The translations under genes and the position numbers were made by a program. From assembly GCA_038043025.1 (NCBI GenBank), contig JBBTCW010000003.1, positions 1 to 61,109 on the forward strand: a stretch of 61,109 nucleotides of DNA. Reading direction: 5' to 3'. The stretch is from O2-02-FULL-42-9 sp038043025 (GTDB lineage Bacteria > Pseudomonadota > Gammaproteobacteria > UBA12402). A model generated the notes under the pieces. That model made no database searches, was not told where the DNA came from, and worked only from the letters and a program-made list of their open reading frames with translations. Of this stretch, positions 10,958-21,146 are shown in pieces (the first letter of the stretch is position 1; every line of letters starts with the position of its first letter).

Positions 10958-11035
10958 TTTTTGGTGAAAAATCTCTTCAAAATGCTCATGTACTATCGTG
11001 TACACTCCGCTTTTTCATCGATTTTTCACCAAAAA
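10958..11035. repeat. 78-base hairpin element in the ftsY-ftsE gap
   Basis: Perfect 16-base inverted repeat: TTTTTGGTGAAAAATC at 10958-10973 and its reverse complement at 11020-11035. The interior continues to pair imperfectly (TCTTCAAAATGC against GCTTTTTCATCG) and holds GTAC repeats around 10990-11003. It is the only notable feature of the 155-base gap and differs from the other repeat families here. Confidence 0.8.
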
Positions 11036-11053
11036 TCATCCAAAATCTGAACG

Positions 11054-12025
11054 TTACCCGTGTTCTTGTTTTTGCGGTGAATAGCTACTCTCAAATAATG
11101 CGTCCACAAAGTCCTTTGCGCAAAAAGGACGCAAATCATCCATTTTTTCACCCACTCCAATAAAACGGATTGGAAGCTTTAATTGTTCGCTTATATTAAA
11201 AATCATACCACCTTTTGCGGTGCCGTCTAACTTTGTCATGATTAAACTATCTAATTTGATGGTTTCATGAAATTGTTTGGCTTGCCGAATCGCATTTTGA
11301 CCAATTCCGGCGTCTAAGACAAGAACAGTTTCATGCGGCGCTGTTGAGTCTAATTTGCCCATAACGCGTTTAATCTTTTTGAGTTCTTCCATCAAATTGT
11401 CTTGTGTATGCAAACGCCCTGCCGTGTCGGCAATGAGCACATCAATATTGCGTGCACGAGTCGCTTGTAAGGCATCAAAAATAACAGCGGCGCTATCGGC
11501 GCCTTTTTTTTGCGCAATCACGGGAATTTTGTTGCGCTCTCCCCAGACCTGTAGTTGTTCGACAGCTGCCGCTCGGAATGTGTCACCTGCTGCCAGCATG
11601 ACGGTGTGTCCGTTCTGTTGAAAATAATGCGCAAGCTTACCGATCGTGGTGGTTTTGCCAGAGCCATTAACACCGACCATTAAAATGACTTGCGGGTGAT
11701 GCGAGAGAATAAGTGGTTGTTCCACGGGTTTTAAAATATCGAGTAACACGGATTTGAGCGTGGCAAAGACATTATTGGCATCATGAATTTCTTTTCGTGA
11801 AATACGTTCCGTTAATTGCTGAATAATTCGATCGGTGACAATAGCGCCCATATCCGCCATTAATAATTGCGTTTCTAACTCTCCTAAAACCGCAGTATCT
11901 AGCGTTTTTTTACCCATGAGAGTATTTGCTATCCCGCCGACTAAACTCTGACGAGTCTTTGTTAACCCGGTTTTAAGTCGCGAAAAAAATGAAGGAGTTT
12001 CTTTTGTTCTTTTCCAGAGTGACAT
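11054..12025 (-). CDS. ftsY: Signal recognition particle receptor FtsY
   Basis: 323 residues. The SRP-type GTPase NG domain has G1 GVNGSGKTTTIGKLA near residue 120, the DTFRAAAVEQL motif, G3 DTAGRLH, and G4 MTKLDGTAKGG. It lacks the long acidic A domain of E. coli FtsY, as in many shorter homologues. It docks ribosome-SRP complexes at the inner membrane. The segment DAGIGQNA has Ile where Thr is usual. First gene of the ftsY-ftsE-ftsX-rpoH cluster; rsmD, often upstream, is absent and an MscS channel is there instead. Confidence 0.96.
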   Translation of the reverse strand: MSLWKRTKETPSFFSRLKTGLTKTRQSLVGGIANTLMGKKTLDTAVLGELETQLLMADMGAIVTDRIIQQLTERISRKEIHDANNVFATLKSVLLDILKPVEQPLILSHHPQVILMVGVNGSGKTTTIGKLAHYFQQNGHTVMLAAGDTFRAAAVEQLQVWGERNKIPVIAQKKGADSAAVIFDALQATRARNIDVLIADTAGRLHTQDNLMEELKKIKRVMGKLDSTAPHETVLVLDAGIGQNAIRQAKQFHETIKLDSLIMTKLDGTAKGGMIFNISEQLKLPIRFIGVGEKMDDLRPFCAKDFVDALFESSYSPQKQEHG

Positions 12026-12071
12026 GAGTGCGTTTAACCTTAGGGTCTGTTAATCATGGCTATTGGTTATC

Positions 12072-12098
12072 ATTATAACATACGGATAGAATTGTAAA
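12072..12098 (-). promoter_or_regulatory. Promoter for ftsYEX
   Basis: On the minus strand TTTACA (12093-12098), 15 bases, then a perfect TATAAT (12072-12077), about 45 bases before the ftsY start. TTTTAC shifted by one gives 16-base spacing. Confidence 0.5.
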
Positions 12099-12115
12099 AG
12101 CGATATGCGGGCTAG

Positions 12116-14449
12116 TTATTTTGGCATGCCCGGCCATTCTTTGATATGTAAATCGCGTTGCGGAAATGCAATTGAAATGCCGTACTGTTTGAAGATTTTG
12201 TTAATGGCGATATTTAATTCGCTTCGCACGATGAATTTTAGATTAATGTTTCGAATGACGCAGTACACATCAAATTTCAGACTGTTGTCGCCAAATGCAG
12301 TAAAGAATGCGGAGCATTGTTTCGACGGATCATCTTTAATAACCTCCGGGTGATCGTTAACGACGCTGAGCAATAATTTTTGAACGAGATCGGTATCAGA
12401 GCCATACGCGACACCCACCGATGTATGCACTCGTCCGCTGACATCTTGAAACATTAAGTTTGTAATTTGTTTTGAAATCATTTCCGAGTTGGGCACAATG
12501 AGATCCGAATATTTTAATGTGCGAATTTGTGTATATCGAATGCGGATACGTTTTACAAAGCCTTCGACGCCATTAATGGATACACGATCACCGGGTTTAA
12601 CGGGTCTTTCTAATAATAAAATAATGCCGGACAAAAAATTATTTACAATGTTTTGTAAACCAAAACCAATACCGACGGAGAGCGCGCCTGCAATAATAGC
12701 GAGTCCGGCAAAGTCAACACCCGCTATTAATAAACTAATCAGCACCACAACACAAATACTGGTGTAAGCAACAATGGCGGCCAGTGCTTGTTGTGCGCCG
12801 ATATCCCGCACTTCTTTGTTAGGGTGTTCAAGTATATTGCGAATCCAGCGGATCAGTAAAAATGAAACAACAAAAAAAACAAATGCAGAAAATATTCTGG
12901 CGGGTATGAGATACATGCCGGTGATTTTAAATCCATTGGTCAGTGTTTCTATCAGTGCTTGAAAATGTGTTTCTGATAATTTCCAGACTCTCAGCAAGAC
13001 CAGTGCAAACCCACCCCAAATAACAATATATAATACGACGTGAAGCCATAATAATTCAGGAATTCTTTCATAACGTTTGACCCCCAGTTGGTGTCGTATG
13101 ATTTCTGGAAAAACAGAAGTATCTTGCACGACGCTGCGCAGCGTACCAATGGATGTTCTATGTAATAGCCATGTGATGAAGCCAAAGAGTAACGTAAGTG
13201 TAATGCCTTGTAACATATAGGATACGAGTTGTTGATAGCCAAACCATTCGGCTGCGACAAGCGTGATCAATGCCACGGTTAACAAGGAACTAATGATAAT
13301 ACGCACGCTGGGGTGGTGGTTTAATATTTTTGGTATACGATTAATCAACCAGAGAATACTGATTAAATTAATAATGAGCAGCGTGATAAAAGTCGTATGA
13401 GCGAGGTTCATGAATGAGTCTGGGAATGGCTGATCATGAAATAGTACGTAAAAAATAAAACCGAACAAGCATAATGCGAGCAAAAAACGCAGTCGCGTTA
13501 GTAAAGGATGCGCAACACTTTCGGATAATCCACTGACGGGGGGTAATCCGTGAAAAGGAAGAAAAAAGAAATAAATAAGCGCTGATAAAACTGCATAAAC
13601 AAATGTGCCAGATACAATGGTCAGTAAATAGGATTCGAGATGCGAAGGGTCTCCTAATACAGTAATATCTGCGGTTAATATCGCTAATAGGATGATGGGT
13701 GTAACATATCGTTTACAGGTGCTGAGCAGGGCTAAATTTATTTTTTCGGGAAATGTTTCGACAATTTTTAATTGGCTTAAGTAATTGTCGAGTGAAAAAT
13801 TTAATTGTATGCCGACAATCAGTCCTGCCAAGAGAAAAATCCCTAATAATCCAAGCGCAAGCGGCGTATGGATGGTTTTCCATCCGCCATATTCTGAGAA
13901 AAGTTGTGCATTAAATTTTTTTGGAATTTGTTTAATTTCAGTAATGCCCGTGATGAGGTTGGACCAAAAATCTGGCTTGACCGTCAGCAAACGTTTTGCG
14001 CTTAATTTTTTTACCGTTGTTTGAAATGCGGTGAGTGCTTCTCCCGAGCGCAAGACGAATAATTTACATTCGGACTTTTGTGTTTGTAGTTCCAGTTTTT
14101 TGGACTGAACATATTGTATAAATGGCGTATTCGTTTGTGCGCCTGGTTTTGTTTCTTCTATTTGATCGTCCAGTTTTGCGATGTCGTTTTGTGATTGATT
14201 CACGCATTCTTGCGCATTTTTTTGTAATCGGCTTAATATGCTCGAGGCCTTTTCTAAATTCTGAGGATTAACATTGACGATCGATAATTGAATGGTGAGC
14301 TTGTCTAATGTTCGATTGGCGTTTTGTACATCAAATGTTGATGCGCCAGGGAAGCCGTTTGATTCCACCAGATTTGATTGAGCAAATGCGATGCTGCAAA
14401 ATAGGGTGAGCGAAAACAGCGCGACCCATCGTGTCCATTTTTTTGGCAT
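12116..14449 (-). CDS. MscS-family mechanosensitive channel, MscK-like
   Basis: 777 residues. An N-terminal signal peptide (ending SIAFAQ near 24) is followed by a coiled periplasmic region to about 170, then roughly ten membrane segments. The conserved MscS pore and beta domain lies at about 585-770: GALSVGIGFGLQNIVNNF is the pore-lining TM3 segment, followed by PGDRVSINGVEGFV and VPNSEMISKQITN. Such channels open under membrane tension to release solutes in hypo-osmotic shock. It is shorter than MscK (about 1100 residues) but much longer than MscS, so only the family is assigned. The gene reads toward ftsY and is divergent from the PAS kinase. Confidence 0.85.
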   Translation of the reverse strand: MPKKWTRWVALFSLTLFCSIAFAQSNLVESNGFPGASTFDVQNANRTLDKLTIQLSIVNVNPQNLEKASSILSRLQKNAQECVNQSQNDIAKLDDQIEETKPGAQTNTPFIQYVQSKKLELQTQKSECKLFVLRSGEALTAFQTTVKKLSAKRLLTVKPDFWSNLITGITEIKQIPKKFNAQLFSEYGGWKTIHTPLALGLLGIFLLAGLIVGIQLNFSLDNYLSQLKIVETFPEKINLALLSTCKRYVTPIILLAILTADITVLGDPSHLESYLLTIVSGTFVYAVLSALIYFFFLPFHGLPPVSGLSESVAHPLLTRLRFLLALCLFGFIFYVLFHDQPFPDSFMNLAHTTFITLLIINLISILWLINRIPKILNHHPSVRIIISSLLTVALITLVAAEWFGYQQLVSYMLQGITLTLLFGFITWLLHRTSIGTLRSVVQDTSVFPEIIRHQLGVKRYERIPELLWLHVVLYIVIWGGFALVLLRVWKLSETHFQALIETLTNGFKITGMYLIPARIFSAFVFFVVSFLLIRWIRNILEHPNKEVRDIGAQQALAAIVAYTSICVVVLISLLIAGVDFAGLAIIAGALSVGIGFGLQNIVNNFLSGIILLLERPVKPGDRVSINGVEGFVKRIRIRYTQIRTLKYSDLIVPNSEMISKQITNLMFQDVSGRVHTSVGVAYGSDTDLVQKLLLSVVNDHPEVIKDDPSKQCSAFFTAFGDNSLKFDVYCVIRNINLKFIVRSELNIAINKIFKQYGISIAFPQRDLHIKEWPGMPK

Positions 14450-14516
14450 TATCGTAAATCCATTATTTATTCCATTCTATTTATCATACAGGGAGAAAAC
14501 GTGAAAACGCAAGCGA

Positions 14517-14544
14517 TAGACAAAACATCAGAATATGGCATAAT
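14517..14544 (+). promoter_or_regulatory. Putative promoter of the PAS histidine kinase
   Basis: TAGACA (14517-14522), 16 bases, CATAAT (14539-14544); each hexamer is one mismatch from consensus. It lies 50 bases upstream of the kinase ATG, which has AAGGAG. Confidence 0.45.
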
Positions 14545-14593
14545 CCAAGTCGGATTAGGGTCTGTTTAATACCTCACTATCAAGGAGAACCCC

Positions 14594-16198
14594 ATGGCCG
14601 CACGAATCGAAGACCAAGCGTATTATGAAAATATTATTGCGAAGATGCCGGGCAATGTTTACTGGAAAGATCTGGAGGGACGTGTTTTAGGGTGCAATAA
14701 TAATATGGTAAAATTCTTAGGATTTAACTCCTCCTCTGATTTAAAAGGCAAAACGGTTTATGATCTTTATTCAAAAGAAATTGCTGATAAACTTAGAGAA
14801 ACCGATTTACGGATCATGCAGACGGGTATCCCAGAAACAATAGAAGAAATAGCTCTATTAGATAATAAAAAATCAATATTTTTATCAAAAAAAGAGCCTC
14901 TCTATAATAATCAGGGAGAAATCATAGGATTACTCGGTATCTCCTTCAACATCACTCAACAAAAAGAACTGGAAAAGCAAGTCATGGAAGCCGCCGTTAA
15001 AGAGAAAGAACAAGAAGAACGTGCCCGCCAACAAGACTATTATGAAAATATTCTTGCCAATGTTCCTGGCCATGTTTATTGGAAGGATAAACAGGGGCGA
15101 TACTTGGGCTGTAATGACCAGATGGCTAAAACCATTGGATTAAGCTCTCGACACAAAGTCATTGGGATGACCGATATTGATATTGGTAAAACACTAAACT
15201 GGCCAATTGAGATAGCTCAGGGTTTTCGAAATGAAGATATCGAAGTACTTAAAAATGGTCAGCCGAAATATAACATAGAAAGTTCTCCGGTACGTAATGC
15301 TGAAGGACAAAAACTATTTTTATTGCGGAACAAAGTCCCGTTAAAAAATTCACAAGGTGAGATTATTGGTGTCATGGGTATTTCAGTTGATGTTACTGAA
15401 CTGAGAAAAACTCAAGCACAATTGCGCGAAGCTGCTGTCAAAGATAAAGAAAAAGAAGAGCAGATTCGCACCATGAGGATATTTGCCGGCGGCATCGCAC
15501 ATGAATTACGAACACCGCTTGCTGCTATCGTGGGGGCAGGAACAGGCATCGTAAAATTTATGCCGCGACTCGTCGAAGGATATAACCTCGCCAAAAATGC
15601 TAACTTAGATGTGCCCCTCATTCGCAAGGAGCATCTCGAGATTTTAAAAGATACCGCTGCACATATCGTACATGAAGGCGAATATTCATTGTCCATTATT
15701 ACCATGATGCTGGTGACCGCACAAAACGCCAACATTGATAATAAAAATTTTACAAACTTATCCATGGTTAATATCGTTTTGGAAGCGCTCAAGACTTTTT
15801 CATTCCAAGATCCTAACGATCAAGTGCTCGTGCATTTTATACAGGAAAATGATTTTCAATTTTGGGGAGATCCAACGCTAACGATACATATTATGTTTAA
15901 TCTCATCAAAAATGCTCTGTTTTTTATTCATAAAGCGCGAAAAGGGGAGATCACCATTTGGATGGAACATCAAAAAGATAAAAATATCTTGTATGTCAAA
16001 GACACGGGCGCCGGGATTCCCAAAGAAAATATGTCCCGTATTTTTGAGGGTTATTTTACAACACGTGACAATGGCACCGGCGTCGGATTACCACTTTGCA
16101 TGCGCATCATGAAAGCATTTAACGGCGAGATTATTTGCGAATCTGTTGAGGGGGAATATACAACGTTTATAATGACGTTTCCGCTTTTGAAAGATTGA
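14594..16198 (+). CDS. Soluble double-PAS sensor histidine kinase
   Basis: 534 residues, no membrane segment, so a cytoplasmic sensor. Two PAS domains at about 10-130 and 150-285 look duplicated: both open with YYENI and share VYWKD...G..LGCN; each ends in a PAC-type GISxxxT motif and a coiled linker. The kinase core has the H-box GGIAHELRTPLAAI (phospho-accepting H303), an N-box FNLIKNAL near 435, DTGAGIPK near 470, and GTGVGLPLC. The HATPase part resembles CqsS/LqsS-type kinases, but that is only an impression. No response regulator is adjacent. It converges on the NRPS gene with a 32-base overlap of 3' ends. An AAGGAG ribosome site supports the start. Confidence 0.85.
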   Translation: MAARIEDQAYYENIIAKMPGNVYWKDLEGRVLGCNNNMVKFLGFNSSSDLKGKTVYDLYSKEIADKLRETDLRIMQTGIPETIEEIALLDNKKSIFLSKKEPLYNNQGEIIGLLGISFNITQQKELEKQVMEAAVKEKEQEERARQQDYYENILANVPGHVYWKDKQGRYLGCNDQMAKTIGLSSRHKVIGMTDIDIGKTLNWPIEIAQGFRNEDIEVLKNGQPKYNIESSPVRNAEGQKLFLLRNKVPLKNSQGEIIGVMGISVDVTELRKTQAQLREAAVKDKEKEEQIRTMRIFAGGIAHELRTPLAAIVGAGTGIVKFMPRLVEGYNLAKNANLDVPLIRKEHLEILKDTAAHIVHEGEYSLSIITMMLVTAQNANIDNKNFTNLSMVNIVLEALKTFSFQDPNDQVLVHFIQENDFQFWGDPTLTIHIMFNLIKNALFFIHKARKGEITIWMEHQKDKNILYVKDTGAGIPKENMSRIFEGYFTTRDNGTGVGLPLCMRIMKAFNGEIICESVEGEYTTFIMTFPLLKD

Positions 16199-19100
16199 AA
16201 ATAGCGATTCTTTTTTGAATAATTTGCGTAGCCAAATCCGCCAATGTGAATGCATCGCGCATATCTCGCAAATTTAACTCAACCGCCCATTTTGTTTTGA
16301 TCTGTGATATGAGCTGCAATGCGGACAAAGAATGTCCGCCTAAATAAAAAAAATTGCTTGTTCGACCGATATGACCTGAAGGGACGCCCAGAATAGTTGC
16401 CCATAAGGCGGCCAAATTTTTTTCTGTATCCGTGCGCGGTAATTCGCACGCGTCTTCTGTGCATACCACTTCTGGATCGGGTAATGCTTTTTTATCTATT
16501 TTGCCGTTAGCGAATAAAGGGAAACGATCTACTATCACAAAATAACTCGGTATCATGTAACTGGGCAACCGATGTTGAATTCCTTGACGTAATTCTGCGA
16601 TATCGATTGTTTTGCCTTTTTTGGCGATCAGGTAGGCAATTAAACATAAGCCATTTTGTGCGACCGTGCGCGCAATGACAACAGCAGAATGCACATTGGC
16701 TTGTTGCAATAAATGGGCTTCGATTTCACCGCACTCTACGCGAAACCCGCGAATTTTAACTTGATCATCGATGCGACCGATAAATTCTAAATTGCCGTCG
16801 GGTAACCAGCGCACCAAATCGCCTGTTTTATATAATCGACCTTCGCCAAACGGGTTGGGAATAAATTTTTCTGCCGTTAAATCCGGACGATTTAAATAGC
16901 CGCGTGCCAACCCCGCTCCCCCAATATACAATTCACCCACTACACCCATAGGCAATAAGCAGCCTTGTCCATCTAAAACATAGAGATACACGTTATTTCC
17001 CGGTAATCCTATGGGCACACGATCACCATATAGATTCATATTAGATTGATTTAGTACAATACTGGTTACGGCAACCGTTGTCTCAGTCGGCCCATAATCG
17101 TTAACCACATAATGATCCGGATTAACATTTAACCACCGAGTAATATCATCATTCATTAAAGGTTCACCGGCAAAAACGATATATCGCAAATGCGATAATC
17201 GAAGTACTTCTTTTTGAACTGATAATAGTGTACGAAAATAGCTGGGTGCTAATTTAATATGAGAAATTTTGGTTACTCTTAAATGATTCAGATAATCTAT
17301 AGGATTGTTCTTTTTAATTTGGTCACAAAGTATCATGCGCGCACCGACGACTAATGGCAACAATACCGAAGATACTGAAAAATCAAATGCAAAAGATGAG
17401 GAACAATCAACGATGGCATGTGCGTCAAAAGCAAATGCATTTGAAAACCAAGAAATATAATTTACAACACTTTTATGTTCCAGCATCACCCCTTTTGGTT
17501 GTCCTGTTGAACCCGAGGTATAAATCACATAAATTAAGTTATCAGGATGAGTGATATGACAGGGATTGTTACAACATTCCTTGCTGAATAACTCCCCATC
17601 ATCCAAAAAAACCACCTTTCTATCAAAATCATACAATCCTTTTGCGGTCAGCAATATTGAGCATTGACTATCTTGCAATATGTCATGCATTCGTTGTTTC
17701 GGTAATAGGGGATCGATCGGCACGTATGCGCCACCCGCCTTCAAAATCCCTAAAATCCCAATGAGCATTTCAAACGAACGATGCAAACAAATTCCCACTA
17801 ACTTATCCGACGTCACTCCTTGTCTTCGCAAATAATGTGCCAGCTGATTCGCTTTTTCATTGAGTTCTCGATAGGTGAGCTGTTTATCCTCAAATATCAC
17901 CGCAATATTATTCGGCGTCTTTTCAACTTGCTCCTCAAATAATTGATGAATCGTCTTATCTTTCGGATAGGGCGCTGCTGTATCATTAAATTCAACCAAG
18001 AGTTGATGTTTTTCTTTTTCTGTTAAAAGATTTAGCCGATCAATCGATTCGGTTGGATTTTTTAAAATAGAATCTATCAATTGTCGATAATGTCCGATCA
18101 TCCGCCGAATAAAATCATCCTCAAATAAATCTGTTCGATATCCAACGTGACCTATAACGGCGCCCATCCGCTCATCTAATACAAACGTCAAATCATATTT
18201 CGTCGTATCCGTATGCAGCTCTAATTGATTGATATCCCAATGGTTTAACCCGACATCCGGACCCAAAACAAAAGATACTGAAAACGGTAATGGAGCCGAG
18301 CGTTTGATCGATTTTAATATTTCTTGAAAAGGGACGGCTTGATGACAAAAAGCCTCTTGTAAGTTCGCCCATATACGCTGCAATAACACCGAAAACGTTG
18401 GATTGTTGGATAAATCCGAACGCACAATCATCGTGTTTAAGAAATTACCCGCCAAGTGTTTGAGCTCGGGGCGATCGCGCCGTGATGCCACCGTGCCAAC
18501 CGCCAAATCAGTTTGCGACATGTACCGATATAATAAAACATTAAAAACAGTGAACAATACTGTAAATAAAGTGACGCCCTCTTGTTTGCTGTAGACGATT
18601 AATCGATCGGTCAGCGTCTTGGATAATTTTAAACGCTGTCGCTTGCCGACAAATAAATTTGCTTGATGGGATATTTTGGAGGATAAATTTAATGGCGGTA
18701 AAGCCGCTAATTTTTTCCGCCAAAATTGAATGTCGTTTGACCATTGCTTTGGTGATTTTTCCCAACAAGCATAATCCACATAACGGATGGGTAGTGAAGA
18801 AAGCATGTTTATCTTTTTTTTTTGTCGATAAAAATAATATAATTCATTTAAAAAAATATTCATCGTGATGCCATCGATAATCAAATGATGGAATGTGATA
18901 AACAAACGATAGTCCGTTTTATTTATCTTGATCAACAAAAATCGATATAATGGATCGTTTTCTAAATCAAATGGTTTTTTTGCATCTTCTGTTGCAAGAT
19001 GAATGGCACGCGTTAATCGGTTATCTACCGTGGTTAAATCAACAAACGGTAAACTGACAGAGGGCAAATCAATCAGTGTTTGTTGGCCATTCAAAATACG

Positions 19101-21047
19101 CACCTGAAAGACGGATTGTCGTTTTATCACCGCGTTTAAAGCGGATTTTAAATCAGCTGGATTGATCGCCTCTTTAAACGTGATATTCAGCGTCTCATTG
19201 TATAAAGGAGTGGTTCCCGCTAATTGTTGATGCAACCAAATTTGTTCTTGATGCGAGGAAAGCGGAAAAAATTGTCTTTCCGGATAACACGGAATCATGG
19301 ATGATTTTTCTGTTTCGGGCTTTAATGTTTGAATATGCTGTGCTAGTTGTTGAATACTCTCATGCGTAAAAATATCACGCGGCGTTAACATGACGCGAAA
19401 ATCAAATTCAATACGTTCTAATAAAAGCGGTATTAATAGCGAATGTCCACCTAATTCAAAAAATGAAGCATCACGCTCGATTTGACGAATCGATAATTTT
19501 AATACTTCTGCCCATATAGCGGCTAACTGATTTTCAAGATCGTTCTTGGGCAAATGTTTGGCGGTCTTTTTGGGTAATGGTCGCATTTGTAAGACTTGTC
19601 GATCAATTTTATGATTGGGTGTGAGCGGCAGGTTTTTTAATTCAATGATTTGAGAGGGCACCATGTGAGGTGGCAACTGTTGTTTGAGTTTTTTCCAAAT
19701 GCTTTGACTATGACTATCGCCGACCACATAGGCAATTAGACGCTCATCGACCATAACGACCGCGGCCTCTTTAATCGATTCGATCTGTTTTAATGCCTGT
19801 TCGATTTCTTCAAGCTCGACGCGAAATCCACGTACTTTGACCTGGTTATCGATGCGACCGATATAATCCAATTCGCCGTTTTCTAATTGACGCACTAAAT
19901 CGCCGGTTTTATACACACGGCCTGTGCCAAATGGATTGGGAATAAATTTTTCTGCAGTTAATTCGGGACGATTCAAATAACCGCGCGCGACACCGGCACC
20001 GCCAATATACAATTCACCTATTTGACCTTCTTCAACTAATTTTCCGAATTCGCTTACCACATAAGTTTGCACATTTGAAAGAGCAGTGCCGATGGTTGGC
20101 TTGCCGGTATGCGGCTCGCAAATTTTAAATGTGGCATAAATGGCGGTTTCAGTGGGACCATAACCATTCATAAAAAGATGATCGATTGCCCACTGATTGA
20201 CTAATGTTTCAGGACATGCGGCTCCAACACAGATAATCGTGTTTATATTGGGTAGCGATGTAACCGGCAACATACTTAAAAATGAAGGTGGAACCGTTAT
20301 GAATGTAATCGAATAATGTTGTAGCATTTTTAGAAATAACGCGCTAGGTAATAACTGATCGTATCGAACTAAAATTAATGTAGCACCTGAGCATAACGTG
20401 GGAAAAACTTCAGAAATAAATCCATCAAAACTAAACGATAAAAAAGATAAGGCTCTACATTTTGAAGATATATTAAACAAAACAATGACGGCTTGAATCG
20501 TATTTATCAGCGAACGATGTTCAATCATCACCCCCTTTGGCTGTCCCGTCGATCCCGATGTATAAATCACATAGGCTAAATGATGCGACTCGGCAAAAGG
20601 TGCTGGGTTTGTTTGAGGTTCCTTTGCAACCTCCTCCCAATTTTCTAAAAAAATAGTGTCGCCGCTAAAGTCACATAATCCTTTTGTCGTTAATAGAATT
20701 GAACATCCGCTATCTGCCAACATAAAATCAATTTGTTTTTTGGGATAGGCAGGATCGATTGGCACATACGCACCCCCCGCTTTTAAAATCCCCAAAACGC
20801 CGATGATCATTTCGAGCGAGCGATCAATGCAGATTCCCAGTAGCTGATCGGGCTTAATTCCTTGACGCCTTAAATAATGCGCTAACTGATTTGCTTTTTG
20901 ATTGAGTTCGTTATAGGTTAAAGACTGATGCTCAAAAATGACCGCGATATGATCGGGTGTACGTTCGACTTGTTGTTCAAACAACGCATGTATCGTCAAT
21001 GCAACAGATTGACGAACAGCGTTATGGTCAAATGGTTCCATGCTCAT
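16167..21047 (-). CDS. Two-module nonribosomal peptide synthetase (A-T-C-A-T)
   Basis: 1626 residues. A1 at about 20-500 (YTSGSTGQPKGV, NGYGPTET, YKTGDLVRQL, NHKIDR). Carrier T1 has GGHSL with phosphopantetheine Ser536. C domain at about 610-1040 has HHLIIDG at 720-726, so is probably active. A2 at about 1060-1545 (YTSGSTGQPKGV, NDYGPTET, NGKIDKKA). T2 has GGHSL with Ser1573. There is no thioesterase, reductase or epimerase. Aligned by eye to GrsA, the pocket residues read DGSSIVGIYK for A1 and DFSSVADVAK for A2. Both keep the Asp that binds the alpha-amino group; neither matches a code I recognise. The predicted product is a dipeptidyl thioester needing release in trans. No MbtH, phosphopantetheinyl transferase or exporter is next to it. 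Confidence 0.9.
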   Translation of the reverse strand: MSMEPFDHNAVRQSVALTIHALFEQQVERTPDHIAVIFEHQSLTYNELNQKANQLAHYLRRQGIKPDQLLGICIDRSLEMIIGVLGILKAGGAYVPIDPAYPKKQIDFMLADSGCSILLTTKGLCDFSGDTIFLENWEEVAKEPQTNPAPFAESHHLAYVIYTSGSTGQPKGVMIEHRSLINTIQAVIVLFNISSKCRALSFLSFSFDGFISEVFPTLCSGATLILVRYDQLLPSALFLKMLQHYSITFITVPPSFLSMLPVTSLPNINTIICVGAACPETLVNQWAIDHLFMNGYGPTETAIYATFKICEPHTGKPTIGTALSNVQTYVVSEFGKLVEEGQIGELYIGGAGVARGYLNRPELTAEKFIPNPFGTGRVYKTGDLVRQLENGELDYIGRIDNQVKVRGFRVELEEIEQALKQIESIKEAAVVMVDERLIAYVVGDSHSQSIWKKLKQQLPPHMVPSQIIELKNLPLTPNHKIDRQVLQMRPLPKKTAKHLPKNDLENQLAAIWAEVLKLSIRQIERDASFFELGGHSLLIPLLLERIEFDFRVMLTPRDIFTHESIQQLAQHIQTLKPETEKSSMIPCYPERQFFPLSSHQEQIWLHQQLAGTTPLYNETLNITFKEAINPADLKSALNAVIKRQSVFQVRILNGQQTLIDLPSVSLPFVDLTTVDNRLTRAIHLATEDAKKPFDLENDPLYRFLLIKINKTDYRLFITFHHLIIDGITMNIFLNELYYFYRQKKKINMLSSLPIRYVDYACWEKSPKQWSNDIQFWRKKLAALPPLNLSSKISHQANLFVGKRQRLKLSKTLTDRLIVYSKQEGVTLFTVLFTVFNVLLYRYMSQTDLAVGTVASRRDRPELKHLAGNFLNTMIVRSDLSNNPTFSVLLQRIWANLQEAFCHQAVPFQEILKSIKRSAPLPFSVSFVLGPDVGLNHWDINQLELHTDTTKYDLTFVLDERMGAVIGHVGYRTDLFEDDFIRRMIGHYRQLIDSILKNPTESIDRLNLLTEKEKHQLLVEFNDTAAPYPKDKTIHQLFEEQVEKTPNNIAVIFEDKQLTYRELNEKANQLAHYLRRQGVTSDKLVGICLHRSFEMLIGILGILKAGGAYVPIDPLLPKQRMHDILQDSQCSILLTAKGLYDFDRKVVFLDDGELFSKECCNNPCHITHPDNLIYVIYTSGSTGQPKGVMLEHKSVVNYISWFSNAFAFDAHAIVDCSSSFAFDFSVSSVLLPLVVGARMILCDQIKKNNPIDYLNHLRVTKISHIKLAPSYFRTLLSVQKEVLRLSHLRYIVFAGEPLMNDDITRWLNVNPDHYVVNDYGPTETTVAVTSIVLNQSNMNLYGDRVPIGLPGNNVYLYVLDGQGCLLPMGVVGELYIGGAGLARGYLNRPDLTAEKFIPNPFGEGRLYKTGDLVRWLPDGNLEFIGRIDDQVKIRGFRVECGEIEAHLLQQANVHSAVVIARTVAQNGLCLIAYLIAKKGKTIDIAELRQGIQHRLPSYMIPSYFVIVDRFPLFANGKIDKKALPDPEVVCTEDACELPRTDTEKNLAALWATILGVPSGHIGRTSNFFYLGGHSLSALQLISQIKTKWAVELNLRDMRDAFTLADLATQIIQKRIAIFNLSKAETSL

Positions 21048-21146
21048 TTCCCATAAAAAATTTTATTGCTTAGTTTAATACATCTGTATTAAAAATGGTA
21101 ATTTTCCTTTATACTTTTAGCGTTTTTATATGACAGGAGTGTCGTT

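Noticed and set aside
12040..14567. Direct 12-base match TTAGGGTCTGTT on both sides of the MscS-family gene as insertion boundaries
   Set aside because: The match is short, lies at different distances from the gene, and no mobile-element gene or other boundary sign is present.
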